A stretch of 17,968 nucleotides of DNA from an uncultured Muribaculaceae bacterium (GCA_910583795.1 CAJTZQ010000073.1:1-17968); one strand, 5' to 3'; shown: positions 7,903 to 14,976, counted from the stretch's first letter. Program-made: numbers and translations. Notes: generated by a model from the letters alone, not told the origin.

Positions 7903-8868
7903 TCATGAAAGGTGGGGCGAATCAGCTGTCAGTTCGTCAGAGCCGCTATCCATGAAAGTCTGGATGTGGCGTCGCTTCTTCTCCTCAAAAATTTCTGAAA
8001 TCTTGAAAAATATGCCGGTCTCTTCCACGTCTCCGAATTCATGATTTATTGCCGTACCAAACACTTTCATTGTCGGGGATAGCGACATATATGCATTAAC
8101 CAGCGGAGGGATGTTTTGTCCGTGGGTACGGATGATATGATTGAGGATTTTATAATCTTCCTTAAACGATTCCCCGGTGAAAATGCTTTGCACTTCGTCA
8201 GATTTGGCATTGTTGGGAAGTTCCTCGATAGGCCAGACCAGTTTTTCGGGATCATGAAAATACTTGTGGAGGAATCCGAGAAGCAAGTCCCGGCATTCAG
8301 TGCCGAATGAAGGATACATCGTCACTTTCCCGAAAAGGTATTTTATCTGAGGATATATCACGGTCAGAGCTCCTAACCCATCCCACAGGTTATCAAGCAC
8401 ATATAAAGCCTTGGAGTGGGATTTTGTGCTCTGATAGGAGGTCGCGACGAAAGAACGTCCGAGTTCGAGAGTGTTGGGTAATAATTCATCAAGAAATTGT
8501 TTGGAAAAACCAAACATGTGGGAAGTGGCTATATTTGGCACGCCATTCTTAAACTTGATGTTTTCTCCAAGTATAAAACGATATCCACCCACAATTTCCC
8601 TGTCGAGCGGATCCCAGACCACTAATTGCTGGCAAGGGGTTTCCATAGTGTCGAATTCATCTATGTCACATTCAAGACCGGTGCCTCCTCCGGCATCACG
8701 GAAGGCAATTTCGCGCAATCTACCGATTTCTTTCATCACGGAAGGCGCATTGAATGCGTCGACAACATATACTTCGTTGCCGCCTTTATTTGCATGGCGC
8801 AAAAGCTTATCATGAGTTAATTCTCTCATGATCAAATCTCTGTCGACGGGGTCAATAATCTTTTCCAT
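7903..8868 (-). CDS. glsB: GNAT-family lipid N-acyltransferase, GlsB/OlsB-like
   Basis: 321 residues, of the 'hemolysin-like' acyltransferase type (Acetyltransf_5 fold). The family signature is visible: LREIAFRDAGGGTGLECDIDEFD at residues about 51-73 is the R-x2-x-F-R...GG-TG...D-x-DE-x-D pattern, then IVGGYRF near 92-98 and LELGRSFV at 134-141. In Bacteroides, GlsB attaches a 3-hydroxyacyl chain to glycine, the first step of glycine lipids, and OlsB does the same for ornithine lipids; I infer the same kind of reaction. The partner O-acyltransferase (GlsA, PlsC type) is not next to it, unlike in Bacteroides. It is the first gene behind a good promoter at 8926-8956, about 50 bases of leader, and probably begins the operon running to recQ. 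Confidence 0.78.
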   Translation of the reverse strand: MEKIIDPVDRDLIMRELTHDKLLRHANKGGNEVYVVDAFNAPSVMKEIGRLREIAFRDAGGGTGLECDIDEFDTMETPCQQLVVWDPLDREIVGGYRFILGENIKFKNGVPNIATSHMFGFSKQFLDELLPNTLELGRSFVATSYQSTKSHSKALYVLDNLWDGLGALTVIYPQIKYLFGKVTMYPSFGTECRDLLLGFLHKYFHDPEKLVWPIEELPNNAKSDEVQSIFTGESFKEDYKILNHIIRTHGQNIPPLVNAYMSLSPTMKVFGTAINHEFGDVEETGIFFKISEIFEEKKRRHIQTFMDSGSDELTADSPHLS

Positions 8869-8925
8869 TGATAGATATTCCCGGAAACAGTTAATTTAAA
8901 TCCGGGGAATGGGGTGTTGTTTTTG

Positions 8926-8956
8926 CAAAATTAGTAAAAAATAGTCACTGAACAAA
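8926..8956 (-). promoter_or_regulatory. Promoter of the glsB-legB-recQ operon
   Basis: On the minus strand a -33 element TTTG (8953-8956) and a -7 element TAATTTTG (8926-8933) are separated by exactly 19 bases, a full match to the Bacteroidota consensus TTTG-N19-TAnnTTTG. Transcription would begin near 8918-8921, giving about 50 bases of leader before the ATG at 8868. It is the best promoter in the window. Confidence 0.72.
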
Positions 8957-9024
8957 ATTATAACGCTTCTATGGCGGAATGCGTTTTTAAATACTAAAAA
9001 GGAGGGAATGTAACAGAAATTGTT

Positions 9025-9032
9025 TATTTTTG
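9025..9032 (+). promoter_or_regulatory. -7 promoter element for the DUF1573-meaB operon
   Basis: TATTTTTG fits TAnnTTTG on the plus strand, with the transcription start expected near 9040 and a leader of about 75 bases. No clear -33 TTTG is present at the usual distance. Together with the minus-strand promoter it accounts for the 246-base divergent gap 8869-9114. That gap also holds a short in-frame reading (ATG 9085 to TAG 9111) and a small inverted repeat, ATGATA-ATAA-TATCAT at 9094-9109, just before the gene start. Confidence 0.5.
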
Positions 9033-9114
9033 CAGAATAAAGCCATAAAATTTAAATAAGGCTTAAACTAAATATTAAGTAAAAATGTCTAAAATGATAA
9101 TAATATCATAGAAT

Positions 9115-9528
9115 ATGAAAGTTGGAAAGACATTATCAGTAATATTTTGGATAGTGGCTGTCTCTATTGTCGGGACAGTTGTTGCAACAGCCGGAGACAA
9201 CAAGAAGGCTTCTGCTAAATTTGAGAATCTTTCTCATGATTTCGGCATGATCAAGGAAGACGGAGGCCCCGTCAGTTGTGAGTTTCCGTTTGTAAATGAT
9301 GGCGGCTCTAACCTTATAATTTACGAGGCAAAGGCGGAATGCGGTTGTACAAAACCCGAATATCCGAAAGCCCCTGTCGCGCCGGGGAAATCAGGCGTTA
9401 TTAAAGTCACTTATAATCCTCTTGGCAGACCGGGGGGATTTACAAAAGTGATCACGATAAAAAGTAACGGCAACCCATCCAAGACCCGACTTAAAATAAG
9501 CGGTACGGTTACTCCGAAATCCAAATAA
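9115..9528 (+). CDS. Exported DUF1573 domain protein (single domain)
   Basis: 137 residues. Residues 1-27 are a signal peptide (lysine-containing start, hydrophobic LSVIFWIVAVSIVGTVVA, probable cut after ATA near 26). The rest is one DUF1573 beta-sandwich: FENLSHDFGMIKEDGGPV near 36-53, then the hallmark AECGCTKPEYP with C76-G-C78, the turn VAPGKSGVIKVTYNPLGRPG, and the closing strand TRLKISGTV. DUF1573 domains are related to ASPM/SPD-2/Hydin-like immunoglobulin folds and are very common in Bacteroidota; their biochemical role is not established. It probably acts in the periplasm or at the surface. It is followed after 21 bases by a larger paralogue, and the pair probably shares one transcript with meaB. 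Confidence 0.9.
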   Translation: MKVGKTLSVIFWIVAVSIVGTVVATAGDNKKASAKFENLSHDFGMIKEDGGPVSCEFPFVNDGGSNLIIYEAKAECGCTKPEYPKAPVAPGKSGVIKVTYNPLGRPGGFTKVITIKSNGNPSKTRLKISGTVTPKSK

Positions 9529-9549
9529 TTACAATAATTATAAGGTTAC

Positions 9550-10632
9550 ATGAAATTCCCGGTTGTATTGCTGACATGTATGCTTGCACTTACAAGACCT
9601 GTTTTTGCATCTTCAGATGTGAAATGGCTTTCAACGGAATATAATTTCGGCGCTTTTAAAGAGGCGGAAGGTCCTAAAAAAGGGAGTGTCATGTTTGTAA
9701 ACACCGGTAAGGAGCCTATTTTTATTAGAAATGTTCGTCCGAGTTGTGGATGCACATCGGTGGAATATACCGAAGACATGATACAGCCGGGAGATACTGC
9801 GACGGTAAGCTTCGTATATAATCCTGCAGGACGCCCGGGACCGTTCGACAAGACTGTAAAGGTGTATTTAGGCTCCGGCAATCAATTGGAAGTGATACGT
9901 ATAACCGGAACCGTGATAGGATCACCAGAAACTCTTGAAATCAATTATCCTGATGTGTCGGGAGCATTACGGTTTGAATCATTGTTGGCTCCTATGGGAG
10001 AAGTCAAAATAGGCGGCTCTCGCCACGCATTTATAAATGTGTATAATCAGGGATCGGATACTATCCGTCCGACATGGTCGGATAAAGTGGCTGCCATCGA
10101 GACTAATTTTACACCCAAGGCGCTTGCTCCGGGAGAAATAGGGACTTTCGGATTCTATCTTAACACATCAAAGGAAAAGAGAATGGGTCCGGTGGAATAT
10201 GTTGTGAGGATAAAGCCTGACCGCAATTCTCCAAAGGAGGATGAGCGCGAAATAAAAATAACTACATGTATTGTCCCCGACAGCAGATCAATGAGTGTGG
10301 ATGAGATTGAAGATAGCCCCAGAGCGTATCTTGATCCTGAATTTTTAGATTTGGGAGATTTGTTGTCAGGGGTGGAAGCCGATTTTGAATTCGGCATAAT
10401 CAACGATGGCAGATCCACTCTTGAGGTAAACCGCGTGTACTCCCGGCATGACGGTGTGGATTTAAAATCGTTTACAAGGAAGGTAAAAGGGAAGGGAAGT
10501 GGGAAAGTTCAAGGAAAACTTGATACGCATAAATTGCCCGATGGCCCGTTTAGAATACAAGTGGAGGTCATCACGAATGATCCTCTTCACCCCGTGAGAA
10601 CAGCAAATCTTGTGGGAATAATAAAAAAATGA
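9550..10632 (+). CDS. Exported multi-domain DUF1573 protein
   Basis: 360 residues. A signal peptide covers about 1-21 (FPVVLLTCMLALTRPVFA, cut before SSDV). The first DUF1573 domain at about 24-118 contains VRPSCGCTSVEY with C66-G-C68 and FVYNPAGRPGPFDKTV, closely like the smaller upstream protein. A middle beta-rich part (about 125-240) shows another Ig-like repeat pattern without the cysteine pair. A last DUF1573-like domain spans about 262-358 (YLDPEFLDLGDLLSGVEADFEFGIINDGRS), again without CGC, so only the first domain keeps the hallmark. The pair probably arose by duplication. The start has a modest AAGG sequence upstream. Function unknown; a periplasmic structural or binding role is the most one can say. 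Confidence 0.88.
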   Translation: MKFPVVLLTCMLALTRPVFASSDVKWLSTEYNFGAFKEAEGPKKGSVMFVNTGKEPIFIRNVRPSCGCTSVEYTEDMIQPGDTATVSFVYNPAGRPGPFDKTVKVYLGSGNQLEVIRITGTVIGSPETLEINYPDVSGALRFESLLAPMGEVKIGGSRHAFINVYNQGSDTIRPTWSDKVAAIETNFTPKALAPGEIGTFGFYLNTSKEKRMGPVEYVVRIKPDRNSPKEDEREIKITTCIVPDSRSMSVDEIEDSPRAYLDPEFLDLGDLLSGVEADFEFGIINDGRSTLEVNRVYSRHDGVDLKSFTRKVKGKGSGKVQGKLDTHKLPDGPFRIQVEVITNDPLHPVRTANLVGIIKK

Positions 10633-10657
10633 TAACAACCTTAGATTAAGCCATAAT

Positions 10658-11764
10658 ATGGAACATCCTGAAAACCATGAAGATTATAAAGGACTCCAGG
10701 TGAATTCCGGAGTCGGATCACAACCTATAACAAATCCTTATCGAAACTTTCGCAAGGCAAGAAGACCCCAATTGAGCGTTAACGATTATGTCGAGGGTAT
10801 TCTGAAAGGAGATGTAAGCATATTGGGAAGAGCCGTGACTCTTGTGGAGAGCCTTGCGGAAGCCCATCAGTCTATTGCTCAGGAAGTGATAGAAAAATGT
10901 CTGCCGTATTCCGGCAATTCTAAACGCATTGGCATCACCGGAGTGCCGGGTGCAGGAAAATCCACCTCTATAGATGTGTTCGGGCTTCATGTGTTGCGCA
11001 AAGGCGGTAAGCTTGCCGTGCTCGCCATAGACCCGAGTAGCGAGCGCACTCAGGGCAGCATACTTGGCGACAAGACAAGAATGGAGAAGTTGAGTCAGCA
11101 GAAGGATGCTTTCATACGTCCTTCCCCTTCTGCCGGTTCGTTGGGGGGCGTGGCAAGAAAAACCAGGGAGACGATTGTGCTTTGTGAAGCTGCCGGATAT
11201 GACAATATTTTTGTTGAGACAGTCGGGGTCGGACAAAGCGAGACAGCCGTCCATTCTATGGTGGATTTCTTTCTTCTTATTCAGCTTGCCGGTACGGGCG
11301 ACGAACTCCAGGGCATTAAAAGGGGGATCATGGAAATGGCTGACGGAATTGTGATCAACAAATGCGACGGTGATAATGTTGACAGGGCAAAACTCGCTGC
11401 CTCCCAATTTCGCAATGCGTTGTTCCTCTTCCCTCCAACCCCAAGCAAATGGAAGCCTGAAGTGCTGACATATAGCGGTTATTATGAACTCGGGATAGAC
11501 CTTGTCTGGGACATGATCGACAGATATTTCGACTATGTGAAAAAGACTGGATATTTCGAGCGGAAAAGAAATGAGCAGGCGAAATACTGGATGATCGAGA
11601 CTATCGACGAACAGTTGCGCAATAATTTCTATAATATGCCTGAAGTCAAGGCGTTGCTCGAACAGAAAGAGATGAGGGTGCTCAACAATGAGCAGTCTTC
11701 ATTTACTGCTGCAAAAGATGTGCTCGACTGTTATTTCCGCAATCTTAGAGGAGAATGTCAATAA
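10658..11764 (+). CDS. meaB: Methylmalonyl-CoA mutase-associated GTPase MeaB
   Basis: 368 residues, somewhat longer than the usual ~330 because of a divergent N-terminal tail of about 40 residues. The G3E-family GTPase motifs are present in order: Walker A GVPGAGKST near 95-103, LAIDPSSERTQGSILGDKTRM from about 122, the switch segment ETVGVGQSE near 187, and the base-specificity motif NKCDGDN near 234. The C-terminal part (about 290-368) is the helical dimerisation region. MeaB guards and reloads the B12-dependent methylmalonyl-CoA mutase, which many Bacteroidales use between succinate and propionate. The mutase genes are not in the window. It starts 25 bases after the DUF1573 gene with no Shine-Dalgarno sequence, so it probably shares that transcript. 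Confidence 0.95.
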   Translation: MEHPENHEDYKGLQVNSGVGSQPITNPYRNFRKARRPQLSVNDYVEGILKGDVSILGRAVTLVESLAEAHQSIAQEVIEKCLPYSGNSKRIGITGVPGAGKSTSIDVFGLHVLRKGGKLAVLAIDPSSERTQGSILGDKTRMEKLSQQKDAFIRPSPSAGSLGGVARKTRETIVLCEAAGYDNIFVETVGVGQSETAVHSMVDFFLLIQLAGTGDELQGIKRGIMEMADGIVINKCDGDNVDRAKLAASQFRNALFLFPPTPSKWKPEVLTYSGYYELGIDLVWDMIDRYFDYVKKTGYFERKRNEQAKYWMIETIDEQLRNNFYNMPEVKALLEQKEMRVLNNEQSSFTAAKDVLDCYFRNLRGECQ

Positions 11765-11780
11765 ATCCATAAAAAATTGC

Positions 11781-11788
11781 TAACTTTA
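11781..11788 (+). promoter_or_regulatory. -7 promoter element for the acyl-CoA ligase
   Basis: TAACTTTA differs from the consensus TAnnTTTG only in the last base and sits in the typical context TTGCTAACTTTACACC. It lies 16 bases after the meaB stop and would give a transcript starting near 11795 with an 80-base leader. No clear -33 element is seen. The leader carries the inverted repeats annotated separately. Confidence 0.45.
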
Positions 11789-11798
11789 CACCGTGATT

Positions 11799-11858
11799 TC
11801 ACGTTATTACGTGAGAGAGAGGAGAGACAGCGGAATTTTTCCGAACAATTCTCCTCTC
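11799..11858 (+). promoter_or_regulatory. Folded 5' leader of the acyl-CoA ligase (three inverted repeats)
   Basis: Three helices can be drawn by eye. TCACGT (11799-11804) pairs with ACGTGA (11809-11814) around a TATT loop. GAGAGGAGA (11817-11825) pairs with TCTCCTCTC (11850-11858). Nested inside, CGGAA (11831-11835) pairs with TTCCG (11839-11843). All pairs are Watson-Crick. The ligase ATG follows at 11875. A near-repeat, CCGAACAATT (11841-11850) and CCGGACAATT (11865-11874), gives an alternative partner. It does not match a riboswitch class I recognise. Confidence 0.5.
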
Positions 11859-11874
11859 CAAATCCCGGACAATT

Positions 11875-13692
11875 ATGGCAAACAGATTAGTAGAGATAGT
11901 ATCCACGCAGGCGCAACGTTATGGCGACCGCGAGGCATATCGTTTTTGCTGGCGCAAAGACGGGGAATGGCAGTCTACGTCATGGAATGATTTCAAACTT
12001 CAGGTTGAAATCGCAGGCAAAGCGCTTGCGAGATTAGGATTGATAGAAAAAGACACAATAGCGATCTGTTCTCCAAACTCTCCTCAGATTCTTATTACAG
12101 AGCTCGGGGGATTCCGCAATCGTCTTGCCGCAATACCGATTTATTCAAGTTCTTCGCAAGAACAGTTTGATTTTATTGTAAGCAATGGGGGAGCGAAAGT
12201 CCTGTTTGTGGGAGATTCCCACCAATATCCACTTGCATACAATTATTGGAAAAAACATCCGGAATCTATCAGCAGGATTGTTGTCTTTAAAAATGATGAA
12301 CTTGAGCTCAGGGAGGATGACAATATCACAGTTTTTTGGGATGATTTTGTGCGTCTCGGCATGGAAGCTTCTGAAGATGTTGCTAAAGAAGTGGAGGCAA
12401 GAATTTCGAGAGGATTGCCGGAAGACATGGCTACCCTCATATATACTTCCGGTACGACGGGAGAGCCAAAAGGCGTGGTGATCACACATTCCAACTATGA
12501 CGCCGCGATAGAGACCCATATAAGATTGCTCACCGAAGTGACTGATTCGGATTTGTCGATGGCGTTTCTGCCTATGAGCCATATCCTTGAGAAAGCGTGG
12601 TGCTATTACTGTATCACGCGCGGAATAGCGATCGCCGTTAATTATGATCCTCGGTTGATACAAGACACCATTCATACCGTCCATCCTAACCTCATGTGCT
12701 GTGTCCCGCGTTTTTGGGAAAAAGTATATGCCGGAGTCAAGGAAAAGATTGCGGGGATGGGCAAAATTCAACGCATAATGGTGAATAGAGCGATAAGGTG
12801 TGGCAAAAAGAGAAATCTTGATTATGTCAGGCTTGGTAAAAAAGCCCCTTTCTTGCTTGAAAAGGAATATAAGTTCTGGAACAAGAATATTTTCCAGAAA
12901 CTTAAAAATGCCATAGGTATTCCGAATCCAAATATGTTCCCTACAGCTGGGGCGCCATTGAGTGATAAGATTGTTGAATTTTTGCGCTCGGTTGGAATTG
13001 AAGTGGTAATTGGCTACGGGCTTAGCGAAACCACAGCCACAGTAAGCTTCTATCCTCCTGTGGATTATGAAATAGGAACCGTGGGGATTCCATTGCCCGG
13101 GTTGAAAGTCAGGATTGATAAAAACGGTGAGATCCTTGTCAAAGGAGAAACGGTGACTCCCGGGTATTATAAAAATCCGGAAGCTAACGAACAGGCTTTT
13201 ACCGACGATGGGTATTTCCGTACAGGAGATGCCGGCTATTTCACCCGTGGGGGTGCGTTGGTTCTCACTGAGAGGGTTAAGGATCTTTTCAAGACATCCA
13301 ATGGTAAATATGTTGCCCCCCAGATGCTTGAAAGCCGACTCGCTGAGAATAAGTATATCGATGAGGTTGCCGTAATCGGAGACCGGCGCAAATTCGTCTC
13401 GGCATTAATTGTGCCAAACCTTTCGCAATTGCGCAAATGGGCTGATGAAAAAGGGATAGATTATTCCGACACTGTTAAATTTGTGGCAGACCCAAAGGTG
13501 GTTGAGTTTGTCATGAGTCAGATCAACCGGGTGCAGGAGGGTGTGGCTGAGTATGAAAAAATAAAACGGATCACTCTTCTTCCCAATCATTTCTCGATTA
13601 TGAATGGGGAGGTCACCAATACGATGAAGGTGCGCCGCCCTATCGTGGCTAAGCGTTACGCCAAGGAAATTGAGGCGATGTATTCTTATTGA
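11875..13692 (+). CDS. Long-chain fatty acid-CoA ligase (AMP-forming)
   Basis: 605 residues, the usual length for Bacteroidota AMP-binding long-chain acyl-CoA synthetases. The phosphate-binding loop YTSGTTGEPKG is near 190-200, the adenylate motif GYGLSETTATVS near 380-391, TGDAGYF near 449, the hinge region RVKDLFKTSNGKYV near 465-480, and a C-terminal catalytic-lysine segment EVTNTMKVRR near 580-589. The reaction by family is fatty acid plus ATP plus CoA giving acyl-CoA, AMP and pyrophosphate, probably at the inner face of the membrane. There is no signal peptide. It has its own likely promoter and a structured leader, unlike the genes before it. prfB starts 58 bases after its TGA stop. Substrate chain length cannot be read. 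Confidence 0.93.
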   Translation: MANRLVEIVSTQAQRYGDREAYRFCWRKDGEWQSTSWNDFKLQVEIAGKALARLGLIEKDTIAICSPNSPQILITELGGFRNRLAAIPIYSSSSQEQFDFIVSNGGAKVLFVGDSHQYPLAYNYWKKHPESISRIVVFKNDELELREDDNITVFWDDFVRLGMEASEDVAKEVEARISRGLPEDMATLIYTSGTTGEPKGVVITHSNYDAAIETHIRLLTEVTDSDLSMAFLPMSHILEKAWCYYCITRGIAIAVNYDPRLIQDTIHTVHPNLMCCVPRFWEKVYAGVKEKIAGMGKIQRIMVNRAIRCGKKRNLDYVRLGKKAPFLLEKEYKFWNKNIFQKLKNAIGIPNPNMFPTAGAPLSDKIVEFLRSVGIEVVIGYGLSETTATVSFYPPVDYEIGTVGIPLPGLKVRIDKNGEILVKGETVTPGYYKNPEANEQAFTDDGYFRTGDAGYFTRGGALVLTERVKDLFKTSNGKYVAPQMLESRLAENKYIDEVAVIGDRRKFVSALIVPNLSQLRKWADEKGIDYSDTVKFVADPKVVEFVMSQINRVQEGVAEYEKIKRITLLPNHFSIMNGEVTNTMKVRRPIVAKRYAKEIEAMYSY

Positions 13693-13709
13693 CGATATGT
13701 TGCCGAAAT

Positions 13710-13750
13710 AGGAGAGATTTATGGTAAAGGAAAATAAGAATTGACTGAAT
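13710..13750 (+). promoter_or_regulatory. Leader mini-ORF of prfB ending in in-frame UGA-C
   Basis: A Shine-Dalgarno-like AGGAGAG (13710-13716) lies four bases before an ATG at 13721. The reading is MVKENKN, then TGA (13742-13744) followed by C, then CTG AAT, then the prfB ATG at 13751. The mini-ORF and prfB are in the same frame (30 bases apart), so a ribosome passing the UGA would make RF2 with ten extra residues. prfB's own ATG has no properly spaced Shine-Dalgarno sequence. RF2 is the factor that reads UGA. The sequence facts are certain; a regulatory role is inference. Confidence 0.4.
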
Positions 13751-14866
13751 ATGATAACACAAGAACAACTTAAGGAAGCGGCTGAAAGGCAGAATGCACT
13801 AAAAAGATATCTTGACATAGACAGCAAAAAAATAGAGGTGGAGGAGGAAGAACTCCGCACCCATGTAGCTGATTTCTGGGAGGATAGGGAAAAAGCTGAG
13901 GCTCAGATGAAGAAAATTAAAGAGCTTCATTTCTGGATTGACTCTTACACGGAATTGGAGAAACAGGTTGAGGAGCTTCAGCTTGCCTTTGATTTCGTGA
14001 AAGAGGAACTCGTGACTGAGGAGGAGGTGGATGCCCAATATGCCAAGGTCATCGAGACGTTGGAGAAACTCGAACTCCGCAATATGTTGCGCAGAGAGGA
14101 GGATAAACTGGGGGTGGTTCTCAAGATTAATTCCGGAGCCGGGGGCACCGAAAGTCAGGATTGGGCTCAGATGCTTATGCGTCTCTACCTGCGCTATGCT
14201 GAGAAACATGGTTATAAAACGTCTATAGCGCAGCTCCTTGAAGGAGATGATGCCGGTATTAAATCTGTCACTATCAATATCGAGGGAGATTATGCATATG
14301 GTTTTTTGAAAAGTGAGAACGGAGTGCACCGTCTTGTGAGGGTCAGTCCGTATAACGCACAGGGAAAACGAATGACTTCTTTTGCTTCTGTGTTTGTGAC
14401 TCCTCTTGTCGATGACACCATTGAGATCAATGTTGAGACTGCAAGGGTATCTTGGGATACATTCCGTTCAGGAGGAGCCGGAGGTCAGAATGTCAACAAG
14501 GTGGAATCCGGTGTGCGTCTCCGATATCAGTATAAAGACCCTTATACCGGAGAGGAAGAGGAGATTCTCATTGAAAATACCGAGACCCGCGACCAGCCTA
14601 AAAATAAAGAGAATGCAATGCGCCAGTTGAAGTCTATACTTTATGAGAAAGAGCTCAACCACCGCATGGAAGAACAGGCAAAAATAGAGGCTGGTAAAAA
14701 GAAAATTGAGTGGGGCAGTCAGATTCGCAGTTATGTGTTTGATGATCGTCGGGTGAAAGATCATCGTACAAACTATCAGACCTCTGATGTCAACGGAGTC
14801 ATGGATGGAGACATTGATGCGTTTATCAAGGCTTATCTGATGGAATTTGCAGAGGGCGCAGAATAA
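13751..14866 (+). CDS. prfB: Peptide chain release factor 2 (RF2)
   Basis: 371 residues, full length for RF2, which ends translation at UGA and UAA. The catalytic GGQ lies at 244-246 (SGGAGGQNVNKVESG). The stop-codon-reading tripeptide position reads SPY at 199-201, where E. coli has SPF. The C-terminal WGSQIRSYVFDD is typical. In E. coli the gene contains a +1 frameshift site (CUU UGA C, with a Shine-Dalgarno-like stimulator just before) after codon 25. Here the matching place, TAT CTT GAC (codons 20-22, 13808-13816), lacks the extra T and the stimulator, so the frame is open throughout. The start aligns with the E. coli N-terminus a few residues in. The gene ends with TAA and is convergent with fbp. 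The upstream mini-ORF may replace the lost regulation. Confidence 0.96.
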   Translation: MITQEQLKEAAERQNALKRYLDIDSKKIEVEEEELRTHVADFWEDREKAEAQMKKIKELHFWIDSYTELEKQVEELQLAFDFVKEELVTEEEVDAQYAKVIETLEKLELRNMLRREEDKLGVVLKINSGAGGTESQDWAQMLMRLYLRYAEKHGYKTSIAQLLEGDDAGIKSVTINIEGDYAYGFLKSENGVHRLVRVSPYNAQGKRMTSFASVFVTPLVDDTIEINVETARVSWDTFRSGGAGGQNVNKVESGVRLRYQYKDPYTGEEEEILIENTETRDQPKNKENAMRQLKSILYEKELNHRMEEQAKIEAGKKKIEWGSQIRSYVFDDRRVKDHRTNYQTSDVNGVMDGDIDAFIKAYLMEFAEGAE

Positions 14867-14870
14867 TTGT

Positions 14871-14895
14871 CAGTATTTTTACTACTGTCTTTTTT
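14871..14895 (+). terminator. Possible weak intrinsic terminator of prfB
   Basis: CAGTA (14871-14875) can pair with TACTG (14883-14887), and a T run (14890-14895) follows two bases later. The stem is only five pairs, so this is weak. It lies four bases after the prfB stop and just before the large palindrome. Confidence 0.3.
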
Positions 14896-14896
14896 A

Positions 14897-14960
14897 CGAC
14901 TGTCAAGCAGAATCGCGTGATAACTGAATTCAGTTATCACGCGATTCTGCTTGACAGTCG
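14897..14960. repeat. Perfect 64-bp palindrome between prfB and fbp
   Basis: The 32-base arm 14897-14928 (starting CGACTGTCAAGCAG, ending GATAACTGAA) is the exact reverse complement of 14929-14960, with no spacer; the centre is GAATTC. It starts 30 bases after the prfB stop and ends 16 bases before the fbp stop codon, so both convergent transcripts would carry it. Neither strand has a U run right after it, so it is not a textbook intrinsic terminator. It could act as a bidirectional transcription or 3'-end barrier, or be extruded as a cruciform. Confidence 0.95.
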
Positions 14961-14976
14961 AGATTTAAAGTAACAT

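Noticed and set aside
9085..9111. An 8-codon mini-ORF (MSKMIIIS, TAG) in frame with the first DUF1573 gene.
   Set aside because: It lacks a Shine-Dalgarno sequence, ends in TAG and lies in a very AT-rich stretch where short readings arise by chance. Kept only as a base-rate warning for the prfB mini-ORF.
13808..13816. Missing base at the prfB frameshift site as a sequencing error.
   Set aside because: The frame is open and fully conserved on both sides without a shift, and the Shine-Dalgarno stimulator that normally accompanies the site is missing too, so a real absence is more likely than a one-base error.
14897..14960. The palindrome as an ordinary bidirectional intrinsic terminator.
   Set aside because: A T run lies before it, not after it, on the plus strand, and an A run follows it on the minus strand; both are the wrong side for intrinsic termination. 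It may still define 3' ends by another route.
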